The position numbers and the translations under genes were made by a program. This document shows positions 23,139 to 30,387 of a stretch of DNA of 30,387 nt, one piece after another. Positions within the stretch are counted from its first letter, which is position 1. Each line of letters begins with the position of its first letter. The stretch covers positions 1 through 30,387 of the forward strand of contig CAUVDV010000007.1 in the NCBI GenBank assembly GCA_963550755.1. Reading direction: 5' to 3'. The notes beneath the pieces were generated by a model. The model had not been told where the DNA came from and ran no database searches. It saw only the letters and a program-made list of their open reading frames with translations. This DNA is from W11650 sp963550755 (lineage in GTDB: Bacteria > Bacillota > Clostridia > Lachnospirales > Vallitaleaceae).

Positions 23139-23544
23139 TATGATGCCGTTTGTCGGCACCAAGGGCGGCAATGAATATTTAATCGGCGGCCCGGGAGTTA
23201 CTTTTGGCATTAACGCGCATTCTCAAAATCAGGCGGCGGCGATGGAAGTGCTGAAGCTGATGGCTACGCCGGAAGGACAGCAGGCGCTGTGCGCCGGTTC
23301 GCCGGGCAGCGGCTCATTTATGGAAGGGGCGGACATTAAGCTGCCGGAGCAGTTTGACGGAGTAAGAGACGTGTTAAACGCCGGCCATGTCTATTGCCCG
23401 TGGTTTGTCTGGAAGAGCAACGACACCTATAACGAAGCGCTGGGCAAAGGACTTCAGGAAGTGCTTCAGGGCAATATGACCGTTGAGCAGGTGATGCAGG
23501 CGATGGATCAAAAGGTAGCCGAGCAGGCCGCCCAAAAAGAATAA
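23107..23544 (+). pseudogene. C-terminal fragment of a sugar ABC substrate-binding protein
   Basis: The frame carries only the last 140 residues or so of a family 1 sugar-binding protein, which is normally about 430. Recognisable parts are MMPFVG, EYLIGGPGVTFGIN, AMEVLKLMATPEGQQAL and the closing NMTVEQVMQAMDQKVAEQA. Similarity starts around 23107, inside the end of the response regulator frame but in a different reading frame. There is no signal peptide and no ribosome binding site. A TTG at 23128 and an ATG at 23140 are the only possible starts. It is almost certainly non-functional, left by a deletion that removed the rest of the regulator, a sensor kinase if one was present, and most of this gene. 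Confidence 0.82.
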
Positions 23545-23560
23545 TACAGAATAAGCTGCA

Positions 23561-23622
23561 GTTCAGGTAAGTTGCTTGTAATTTGCGCAAATGCGAAATA
23601 ACAGGATCACTTTCACCTGAAC
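23561..23622. repeat. Inverted repeats after the binding-protein fragment
   Basis: GTTCAGGT (23561-23568) and ACCTGAAC (23615-23622) are perfect 8-base arms. Between them lies a perfect 12-base palindrome, ATTTGCGCAAAT (23581-23592). These look like relics of the original intercistronic region. Confidence 0.45.
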
Positions 23623-23646
23623 GGTAAACACATGACCGGCCGGAAA

Positions 23647-23674
23647 GCTCCTGACTGCGGGCGCAGTCGGGAGC
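23647..23674 (+). promoter_or_regulatory. Intercistronic hairpin before the permease remnant
   Basis: GCTCC-T-GACTGC pairs with GCAGTC-G-GGAGC around a GGGC loop, 11 pairs with one T-G wobble. There is no T-run. As at the intact importer operon in this window, it sits between the binding protein and the first permease gene, where such hairpins tune relative expression. Confidence 0.55.
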
Positions 23675-23737
23675 AGAAAAGCCGGATTTGCTTTATTGGC
23701 GTCAGCTTTTGACAAGGGCATCAGGGAAAGGAACAAG

Positions 23738-24247
23738 ATGAAAGATCAAAAAAAATGGATGCGCTGGAAGAAAGACTTGCAGTTTCAAAGCTTGCTGGTG
23801 CCGTTTGATTTTTTAAGCAGCGCCAATGGTATGAACTCAATTATTTTGACCCAAGTCTGGCAGTGGACGGGCTGGGCGGTCGTAATTTATTTGGCAAACC
23901 TACAGACCATACCGGAGGATATGCTGGAAGCGGGGCGGATTGACGGAGCGAGCAATCTGCAAATGTTTTTCCGGCTGATCCTGCCGCTCCTTTGTCCGGC
24001 AGCGACCGTAGTTTCGGTCAGTTCCCTGGTCGGCGGTCTAAAGGTCTATGATATTGTGCAGGCCATGACCGGCGGCGGGCCGGGCTATGCGACCGAAACC
24101 ATTATTACGGCTATGATCAAAACCGGTTTTACCGATGGCAATTATGCTTTGGCGGCGGCCTTCAGCGTAATCTTTTTTGCCTTGGTGATGCTTTTTACCA
24201 TGGTGCTTTTGGCGGTTTTGAAAAAGTGGGAAAAGGCGGTGTCTTAG
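23738..24247 (+). pseudogene. MalF-type sugar permease with internal deletion
   Basis: 169 residues from the ATG at 23738 (GGAAAGGAAC upstream), while relatives have about 290. The first 25 residues match a permease N-terminus up to the start of helix 1 (LQFQSLLVP). The sequence then jumps to the second half of the protein (NGMNSIILTQVWQWTGWAVV). The C-terminal half looks normal, with the EAA loop (EDMLEAGRIDGAS ... ILPLLCP) and the last helices. Roughly 120-130 residues carrying the first helices are missing, yet the frame is kept. A working channel is unlikely. It ends 1 base before the next fragment. Confidence 0.78.
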
Positions 24248-24248
24248 C

Positions 24249-25139
24249 ATGAAAAAAGAAGCGGGTAAGAACATTATTATTTCATTGCTGCTGTTTTTGG
24301 TGGTTTGTTTGTGGATGATCCCGGTTTATTATATGCTGATTTCAACCTTTAAAATCGGCGCGCAGATTGCCGCGCATCCGCTGGCGCTGGCGGTTTTGGG
24401 AGCAGACGGCTTTAAAATGGACGGCGGCGACAGCTGGTATTATCGGCCGGAGCACGGGCCGGATCGGCAAAGCTTTTTGTGGGCGGAATTGGCGTCAGAG
24501 TATCCGTTTAACGAGATTCGGGCGGATTTTAATACGGCCGGCCGCAGTATTTTTGAACGCTTATCGGATAAAAGGCACAGTTGGGGCGAGGAGGGCATCG
24601 GCGCTTTGATCCCGGACGCGCTGGCGCTGGGACTGGCGGGGCATCCGTTTTTTGCCCCCGATATGATTGGCGGTGGCGAGGTCAAGGATTTGCAGGACGG
24701 CTGCAAGCTGCGCAGCGATATTTTTTTGGCGCATTGTCAGGCGGCCTTGCTGATGCCGAGTATGCAGTTTTCGGTATTGCCCTCGCAAGTGCCAAATGTG
24801 TGCGAGGAGCTACATTCTCTGCTGCGGCAGCGGGAGGAGTATTTGCCTTATATCATGGAGCTTTTTGGCCAGTGCAGCGACAGCAAAGAGCCAATGGTTA
24901 GGCTGCTAGAATATGAGTTCCCGCAGGCGGGCTTTGGCCGGCAGTTGGACTCTTTTATGCTGGGGGATCGGTATTTGGTAGTGCCGGTGACCAAAGAGAA
25001 TGAGCGGGAAAAGGAAATTACTTTGCCGCCGGGCAGCTGGCTGTTAAACGGCGAGCGGCTTTCGGGCGGCAGGACCGTAACGCTGCCGCTGACCTTAGAG
25101 CGGCTGACCGTACTGAGAAGAGAGCATGAAAGAGAATAA
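24249..25139 (+). pseudogene. Fusion of a MalG-type permease N-terminus to a GH31 glycosidase C-terminus
   Basis: 296 residues. Residues 1 to about 47 are a permease start: a charged leader, one membrane helix and ISTFKIGAQIAAHPLAL. From about residue 50 the sequence is a family 31 glycoside hydrolase, beginning at ADGFKMDGGD, whose first Asp in KMDGG is the usual nucleophile. It continues through RHSWGEEGIGALIPDALALGLAGHPFFAPDMIGGG and a C-terminal beta domain. The first part of the GH31 barrel and most of the permease are missing. The join, near 24385-24402, keeps the frame. The product would hold a partial catalytic domain on a single membrane helix, so activity is doubtful. Confidence 0.78.
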
Positions 25140-25150
25140 AAGAATAAAAG

Positions 25151-25189
25151 AAACCTCCGTGTAGGCGCTTCGGCGCTTGGCGGGGGTTT
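25151..25189 (+). terminator. Hairpin with UUCG tetraloop after the GH31 remnant
   Basis: AAACCTCCG (25151-25159) pairs with CGGGGGTTT (25181-25189) with one T-G wobble. Inside, GCGC-TTCG-GCGC forms a very stable tetraloop stem. Only three Ts follow, so termination may be modest. It probably marks the end of the old operon. Confidence 0.65.
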
Positions 25190-25288
25190 GAAATCAATAA
25201 AATCGGGATAAATCTTATTAGAATTAGATTTGTGGATATGTTGAAAATTAAATCAGTTATGGAAAAGGTTAAGAGAGGGAAAGATAAA

Positions 25289-26179
25289 ATGGATATTGAA
25301 TTTTATACTATGGAAGATCTTCAACGCATTCATCAGGAATATATTAAGGGAAATGCGATTGAATTTTCATTGCCTTGTGCAATTTCAGAAGATAAAAATA
25401 CGATGATTGCATACCGCACTTGCAGAGCGGACAGGCAGAATGATGGAAACCTTAAAAATGTGTTTCCCAATCAGCAAGGAAAAGGCAATAATCAGATTGG
25501 CTGTCTGATTGTTTCAAAAATTTCAGATGATTGTAAGAGTACTTGTGGGCTGCCACTACCAGATGATTTTCCATTTAAGGAAATGTACTTTGAAAACCAA
25601 TTGCTGACGCTAATTAGCAGTGCGGATGAGTCAATTTCTCTGACGGTTAAGGAGCTGCTCCAGCGGCTTAGAATGATTGGATTTCAATTCAAAATGGAGG
25701 ATTTATCTAAAGCACTCCGTACACCTATAGAGGATATGGATCAAAAGAAAGAACAGGGTAAACTTCCAAAGACAATTTCTATTTCCGGAATAGGAAGATT
25801 TAAGTATGATGACAGGGGAGGCTACCGGGCGAGGATAAAAGGAATTGATGTTTCGCTTAGCTGTGAAGACAAAAGGGAGATAAACGAAGTAAAAAAACGA
25901 TTTGTTGATTTTTTTAATTCAAGAGAAGATATAATCGATAAAGCAAAACAGTATTGTGCAAAAGAACTTTTGAACTTAAAGAATGAAGTCTGGCTTTCTG
26001 AGGGAGAAGAAGCTTTGACAAAGGCAGAATTTGTAGAACAACTGGAGTTGCATTTTATTCAGATGTCAGCAGATAGCACACTAATTTATTTTTGGGATGG
26101 AGATATCTTCTGGGGGCATGAAATTGAAGTGAAAATGAATGGGGAGGGACAATTTATTTCCGGAAATATTGTTGGATAA
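25289..26179 (+). CDS. Hypothetical protein with DUF2262-like C-terminus
   Basis: 296 residues from the ATG at 25289, chosen because GAGAGGGAAAG lies just upstream. The frame is open from 25232. The N-terminal 120 residues are not recognised. The rest resembles DUF2262: GRFKYDDRGGYRARIKGIDVSL, then a helical stretch, then KNEVWLSEGEEALTKAEF and the closing YFWDGDIFWGHEIEV. DUF2262 has no established function. There is no signal peptide or membrane helix, so it is probably cytoplasmic. It is AT-richer than the genes before it, stands alone between two decayed segments, and may have arrived by transfer. Confidence 0.62.
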   Translation: MDIEFYTMEDLQRIHQEYIKGNAIEFSLPCAISEDKNTMIAYRTCRADRQNDGNLKNVFPNQQGKGNNQIGCLIVSKISDDCKSTCGLPLPDDFPFKEMYFENQLLTLISSADESISLTVKELLQRLRMIGFQFKMEDLSKALRTPIEDMDQKKEQGKLPKTISISGIGRFKYDDRGGYRARIKGIDVSLSCEDKREINEVKKRFVDFFNSREDIIDKAKQYCAKELLNLKNEVWLSEGEEALTKAEFVEQLELHFIQMSADSTLIYFWDGDIFWGHEIEVKMNGEGQFISGNIVG

Positions 26180-26215
26180 CCTAGGTAGGTTTATTATAGA
26201 TACAATCTCTCAAAA

Positions 26216-26604
26216 ATGAAAAATGATACTCTGGCTTTTAAGCAGCCGATGGAGAATTTTTATAAGGCGCCGGGCGCGCTATGGGATACACTCAATAATT
26301 TCGGAGAAATCGGTGAATACCGTGTGCCGGAAAATGCGAAAATTTCTTATTTTCGCACAAAAGTTTTGGAACTGCTGGTCTGCCTTTCCGTAATGGACGC
26401 GAGAGATGCCAAAGACGGCGGAACGTACTTCTATAAGGATAAAGTTGAGAAAACACGGGCAGTGCAAAAGTTAATTTCTGAAAATATGGCTCAGGATTAC
26501 ACCATCGAAGGTTTGGCGGCGCAGTTTAGCATCTCGCAGACGGCACTGAAAGGTTGTTTTTGTGCGGCATGACGCCGAATGAATATCGAAAGCAGAAGCA
26601 TTAA
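26216..26604 (+). pseudogene. AraC-family regulator remnant, truncated and internally deleted
   Basis: The first frame (to 26572) carries the end of an effector domain (KVLELLVCLSVMDARD), the linker YFYKDKVEKTRAVQKLI and the first helix-turn-helix (YTIEGLAAQFSISQTALKGCF). Right after this, in a different frame, comes CGMTPNEYRKQKH and a stop at 26602-26604, which is the usual very end of AraC proteins. Some 55-65 residues containing the second helix-turn-helix are missing between them. The N-terminal 200 residues or so are also absent. It lies just before two ABC half-transporter genes, which such regulators commonly control, so those genes probably lost their local activator. Confidence 0.8.
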
Positions 26605-26625
26605 GGGCAAAGGAGAGATTTGATC

Positions 26626-28401
26626 ATGAATGCTGAAAAAAAGAAACAAAAAGGAATCTTGGATTATATCTTCCAATTTGCGGGAGAATATAGAAGCGAG
26701 TATATAAAAAGTGTTGTCTATGCTGTGATTGGCGTAGCCCTTTCCCTTGCTCCCTATATTCTGATGGGGGATATGGTAAAGAAGCTTTTGTCGGGAGAAC
26801 GAGATTTTGACGTTTATCTGGCAGAAGGAGCGGCGATGGCTGTGTTTTGGACTGGACGTGTGATTTTTCACACACTGTCCACTAAGACTTCGCATAAAAC
26901 GACTTTTAAGCTGATTGGCAATGTGCGGACAACACTTGCTGATAAGCTGTCGCGCCTGCCGCTTGGTACGGTGCAGGGCATACCTTCCGGTGCTTTGAAG
27001 AACATCATCTGTGAGCGAACGGATTCAATGGAGCCGGTTTTGGCACATGTTGTGCCGGAGTTTACCGCCAACATCTGCGCACCGGGAATGCTTTTTATTT
27101 ACATTTTGACAATTGACTGGCGGATGGCGCTTCTCTCACTTGCTACGCTTCCGGTTGCGGGAGCGGCCATGGCATGGCTGTTCCAAGACAGCGGCAGGCG
27201 ATTTCAAAAAACGCAGGATACCACGAAAGAACTAAACGATACGGCGGTAGAGTATATAAAGGGGATTGAAGTTATTAAGGCTTTCGGAAAAGCGGAAAGT
27301 TCCTACAAACGATTTACGGATGCCGCAAAGGAAAACGCAAACAGTTTTATTGACTGGATGCAGAGCTGCATTATTCCGTTTTCGTTCGGTATGGTAATCG
27401 CTCCGGCCACATTACTGTCGATTCTTCCCATCGGCGCAATATTTACGATGCGCGGTTCGCTTTTTCTGCCGGATTTTATTATGATTGTGGTTTTATCCTG
27501 CGGACTGATTACCCCGCTTATTACCGTGATGAGTTACAACGACGATATCACCAAAGCAACTTCTATTTTCGGGGAGATTGATGCCCTTTTGGAATTGCCG
27601 GAGCTTAAACGTCCGGAGCTGAGCAGGAATTTTCCAAAGGATCATAGTATCGTTCTGGATAAGGTTTGTTTTGGATATGATGAAAAGGAAGTTCTTCACG
27701 GCATCGACCTGATGATTCAGGAGGGAAGCGTGACGGCATTGGTCGGCCCATCCGGCAGCGGAAAGTCAACGGTGGCCAGACTGATTGCATCGCTATGGGA
27801 TGTGAAAGACGGCAGTATCAGAATCGGAGACGCTGACATCCGGGATATGTCGCTGGCGGATTATAACGCCCAGATCGCCTATGTGTCGCAGGACAGTTTT
27901 TTGTTTGATACTTCGGTACGGGAGAATATCCGCATGGGAAGGCCGTCCGCTACAGATGCTGAGGTGGAAGAGATTGCAAGAAAGAGCGGCTGCTATGACT
28001 TTATTATGGAGCTTGAAAACGGCTTTGATACGATCGTAGGGGGCAGCGGAGCACACCTTTCGGGCGGAGAACGGCAGCGTATTTCCATCGCCCGGGCAAT
28101 GATGAAAAACGCACCGATTTTAATTCTTGATGAAGCAACCGCTTATATGGATCCCGAGAATGAAGCTGTCATTCAGAAAGCGGTTTCTGAGCTTTCCAAA
28201 GAGAAAACACTGATTGTGATTGCGCACAGGCTCTCAACCATCATTGATTCGGATCAGATTGTTGTGATAAAGGACGGAAATGTGGAGGGAAAAGGAACAC
28301 ATACAGAACTTCTTGATTTCTGCGGTCTCTATCGGAAGATGTGGGAGGCTCATGTTTATGCAAAGGATACCGATGCAGAGGAAGGAGAAGTATTCGCATG
28401 A
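26626..28401 (+). CDS. ABC half-transporter (membrane domain fused to ATPase), first of a pair
   Basis: 591 residues. The N-terminal 310 residues or so form a six-helix exporter-type membrane domain. The C-terminal domain is a complete ATPase: Walker A GPSGSGKST, signature LSGGERQRISIARA, Walker B ILILDEATAYMD with the catalytic Glu, and the switch His in IAHRLST. AAAGGAGA lies 9 bases before the ATG at 26626, better than the upstream TTG at 26620. It overlaps the next gene by 4 bases, and the two products probably form a heterodimer. An AraC regulator plus two such half-transporters recalls the YbtPQ siderophore-uptake arrangement, but drug or peptide export is equally possible. Confidence 0.92.
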   Translation: MNAEKKKQKGILDYIFQFAGEYRSEYIKSVVYAVIGVALSLAPYILMGDMVKKLLSGERDFDVYLAEGAAMAVFWTGRVIFHTLSTKTSHKTTFKLIGNVRTTLADKLSRLPLGTVQGIPSGALKNIICERTDSMEPVLAHVVPEFTANICAPGMLFIYILTIDWRMALLSLATLPVAGAAMAWLFQDSGRRFQKTQDTTKELNDTAVEYIKGIEVIKAFGKAESSYKRFTDAAKENANSFIDWMQSCIIPFSFGMVIAPATLLSILPIGAIFTMRGSLFLPDFIMIVVLSCGLITPLITVMSYNDDITKATSIFGEIDALLELPELKRPELSRNFPKDHSIVLDKVCFGYDEKEVLHGIDLMIQEGSVTALVGPSGSGKSTVARLIASLWDVKDGSIRIGDADIRDMSLADYNAQIAYVSQDSFLFDTSVRENIRMGRPSATDAEVEEIARKSGCYDFIMELENGFDTIVGGSGAHLSGGERQRISIARAMMKNAPILILDEATAYMDPENEAVIQKAVSELSKEKTLIVIAHRLSTIIDSDQIVVIKDGNVEGKGTHTELLDFCGLYRKMWEAHVYAKDTDAEEGEVFA

Positions 28402-30131
28402 TCACTACCTTAAAGAAATTCTTTGATTTTTGTACCGATAAGAACCGGCACATGTTTTATTGGGCGCTTGTTTTTGGCGTGCTCATTGCTGTTTGTGAAG
28501 CGGCCAAGTTTCCGGCAATTTATTTGATCCTCGATAGCTTTCTGTCCGATACCATATCCGGAAGCAGGATTTTAGGGGGATTTCTGATTCTGCTAATTGC
28601 CGTGATTTTAGAATCGTTCTTCCGCGGCAGATCAACGATGCTCCAGTGCAAGGCCGGGTACCGGGAGTGTGCCGGAAAGCGGATAGAAATTGCGGAGCAT
28701 TTGAGATATCTGCCGATGGGCTATTTCAATGCAAACAGTCTTGGCGAGCTCACAACCATCACCACCAATGTTTTGGAGCAGCTTGGCGACGTGGCAACGC
28801 GGGTGGTAATGCTGACGACACAGGGTATCTTAAATACGGCAATCATCGTTCTCCTGATTCTGATATTTGACTGGCGGATCGGTCTTATCGGCATCTTTGG
28901 AATTATTATATTTGCCTTTATCAACCGAGCCATGCGCAAAGCCAATGAGGAAACGTCCGGGGTCAAAGTGGAGGTCGATACAAAAGTGATCTCCGGAGTT
29001 TTGGAATATATTCAGGGCATTTCAGAGGTAAAAGCCTACAACCTGATCGGCAAGTCAAGAAAAAAATTAGACGACACCATTCGGGAAGCAGCCGATACCA
29101 ATACGAAATTGGAAATGATCTGTAACCGGTATATTCCTTTTCAAAATATCGTGATGAAACTAACCGGTGTTTCTATTGCGGTTGCATCCATTGGCTTTTA
29201 TCTGAACGGAACAATGGAACTGCTCACGGCAGTTATCATGCTGATTATGTCATTCACGGCATTTACCGGTCTTGAAACGATGGGCTCTTATTCATCGCTT
29301 CTTAGAGTAGTTGAACTGTGTGTGGACCGCGGCAGGGAAGTCCTCAATATTAAGGCGATGGATATTTCGGGAGAAGAAGTTTCGCCAAAGACAAGCAATA
29401 TCGAAGGGAAGGGGATTGATTTTGCTTATGACAAAAAGAAGATTATTGACAATGTATCGCTGACTATACCTGAGAAAACAGCGGCCGCCTTTGTGGGGCC
29501 GTCCGGCGGAGGCAAGACCACGCTGTGCCACTTGATTGCTCGGTTTTGGGATGTGGACAAGGGCGAGGTGTCCCTTGACGACAGGAATGTCAGAGAATAT
29601 TCCATGGACTCCCTGATGAAAAATTTTAGCTTTGTTTTCCAGAATGTATATCTTTTCCACGACACGGTTGCAAATAATATTCGGTTCGGACAGCCTGACG
29701 CACGGATGGAAGATGTAATTAATGCCGCTCAGAAAGCCTGTTGTCACGACTTTATCATGGAACTGCCGGCTGGATACGACACCATTATTGGAGAAAACGG
29801 CGCATCCCTGTCGGGAGGGGAAAAACAGCGGATATCCATTGCCAGAGCCATTATGAAGGATGCGCCTGTTATCATTCTCGATGAAGCTACTGCAAATGTA
29901 GATCCGGAGAATGAAAAGGAGCTTATAGAAGCGATTCAGGCGTTGACCAAAGAGAAGACGGTTTTAATGATCGCCCATCGTCTGAAGACGGTGAGAAATG
30001 CAGATCAGATCTTTGTCATAGATAAAGGCCGGATTATACAGCGAGGAACACACGATGAACTGGTGAAGCAGGATGGTATCTATCGGCGATTTGTCGACTC
30101 CAGAGGGCAGGCGATCGGCTGGAAGATTTGA
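28398..30131 (+). CDS. ABC half-transporter (membrane domain fused to ATPase), second of a pair
   Basis: 577 residues. The start at 28398 is the ATGA overlap with the previous stop, with AGGAAGAAG upstream. The frame is open further upstream, but that part lies within the preceding gene. It has the same layout as its neighbour: a six-helix exporter-type membrane domain, then an ATPase with Walker A GPSGGGKTT, signature LSGGEKQRISIARA, Walker B VIILDEATANVD and IAHRLKT. Both catalytic sites of the presumed heterodimer look competent, because each subunit keeps its Walker B glutamate. The substrate is unknown. No terminator with a clear hairpin was found immediately after the stop. Confidence 0.92.
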   Translation: MITTLKKFFDFCTDKNRHMFYWALVFGVLIAVCEAAKFPAIYLILDSFLSDTISGSRILGGFLILLIAVILESFFRGRSTMLQCKAGYRECAGKRIEIAEHLRYLPMGYFNANSLGELTTITTNVLEQLGDVATRVVMLTTQGILNTAIIVLLILIFDWRIGLIGIFGIIIFAFINRAMRKANEETSGVKVEVDTKVISGVLEYIQGISEVKAYNLIGKSRKKLDDTIREAADTNTKLEMICNRYIPFQNIVMKLTGVSIAVASIGFYLNGTMELLTAVIMLIMSFTAFTGLETMGSYSSLLRVVELCVDRGREVLNIKAMDISGEEVSPKTSNIEGKGIDFAYDKKKIIDNVSLTIPEKTAAAFVGPSGGGKTTLCHLIARFWDVDKGEVSLDDRNVREYSMDSLMKNFSFVFQNVYLFHDTVANNIRFGQPDARMEDVINAAQKACCHDFIMELPAGYDTIIGENGASLSGGEKQRISIARAIMKDAPVIILDEATANVDPENEKELIEAIQALTKEKTVLMIAHRLKTVRNADQIFVIDKGRIIQRGTHDELVKQDGIYRRFVDSRGQAIGWKI

Positions 30132-30170
30132 CAGGGAACTAAGTTAAAAAATTTAAAATTCAAATCTCCC

Positions 30171-30200
30171 TTGACAAGGACTTCTCCTTTATAGTATAAT
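30171..30200 (+). promoter_or_regulatory. Strong promoter at the right edge
   Basis: Perfect TTGACA (30171-30176) and perfect TATAAT (30195-30200) are separated by 18 bases. It would drive the gene that starts at 30336, with a leader of about 130 bases. Confidence 0.75.
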
Positions 30201-30335
30201 CAGTTGTCAGCAGAAAGCGGCGCTTTGGCGATGGCATGGATTGACGGTTGGCCAAAAGGAAAAGGCGGACGTTTTTTAAAGATAATGGGAAGCCGGACGG
30301 TCGGGAAATGAAAACCACATAACAGGCGGGAAAGC

Positions 30336-30387
30336 ATGGAAGAGTTTGTCAGAAAATCATTGTTATTTGACTTTTACGGAGAGCTTT
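30336..30387 (+). CDS. ylxM: Probable YlxM-like DNA-binding protein, first 17 codons only
   Basis: The frame starts at ATG with GGCGGGAAAG upstream and runs off the window. The visible residues, MEEFVRKSLLFDFYGEL, resemble the N-terminus of YlxM/UPF0122 proteins, small sigma-region-4-like factors usually encoded just upstream of ffh (signal recognition particle). With so little sequence this is a tentative identification. The next gene outside the window is expected to be ffh if it is right. Confidence 0.5.
   Translation, partial: MEEFVRKSLLFDFYGEL

Noticed and set aside
22651..25140. Insertion sequence as the cause of the broken genes
   Set aside because: No transposase, terminal inverted repeats or target duplications were found at the joins. 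Simple deletions explain the data better.

Overview
The window looks like chromosome from a low-to-mid GC Gram-positive anaerobe of the Bacillota, class Clostridia. The evidence is strong AGGAGG-type ribosome binding sites, sigma-A-like promoters, the GlgC/GlgD pair typical of Firmicutes, a clostridial type of PurC, and carbohydrate ABC importers with no dedicated ATPase gene. I cannot name the species. No rRNA, tRNA, CRISPR array, transposase or integrase was seen.

Layout: (1) 65-4913, an AT-rich, tightly packed five-gene operon: an SPFH-domain protein ending in three zinc ribbons, a four-helix membrane protein, a zinc-ribbon protein, a coiled-coil protein with a membrane hairpin, and a 49-residue acidic protein. 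It is the best candidate here for a poorly described membrane-associated system. (2) 4939-9690, housekeeping genes: threonine synthase, a flavin reductase-like protein, a convergent Mn-type cation diffusion facilitator, and a NudC-type Nudix hydrolase. (3) 9655-16326, a xylose locus: a sugar ABC importer (binding lipoprotein and two permeases) on the minus strand, divergent from xylA and xylB. The importer presumably brings in xylose or a xyloside, XylA makes xylulose, and XylB makes xylulose-5-phosphate. (4) 16504-22688: purC behind a strongly foldable leader, an enoyl-CoA hydratase family gene, a Cof-type HAD phosphatase, a DUF2179 membrane protein, and glgC-glgD ending in a clear terminator.

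(5) 22704-25139 is a decayed carbohydrate-uptake locus. A response regulator cut after its receiver domain is followed by the C-terminal piece of a solute-binding protein, a MalF-type permease with an internal deletion, and an in-frame fusion of a MalG-type permease N-terminus to the C-terminal part of a GH31 glycosidase. The remnants keep the order of a normal regulator-importer-glycosidase operon, so they look like the result of several separate deletions. (6) 25289-30131: a DUF2262-like protein, a badly deleted AraC-family regulator, and an overlapping pair of ABC half-transporters (exporter fold). (7) The right edge has a strong promoter and the first codons of a probable ylxM.

Several intergenic regions (xylA-xylB, upstream of purC, after the hydratase gene, and both binding-protein/permease junctions) contain long inverted repeats that could fold as RNA. 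All structure and promoter calls were made by eye. Family assignments come from recognised motifs, not from a search.
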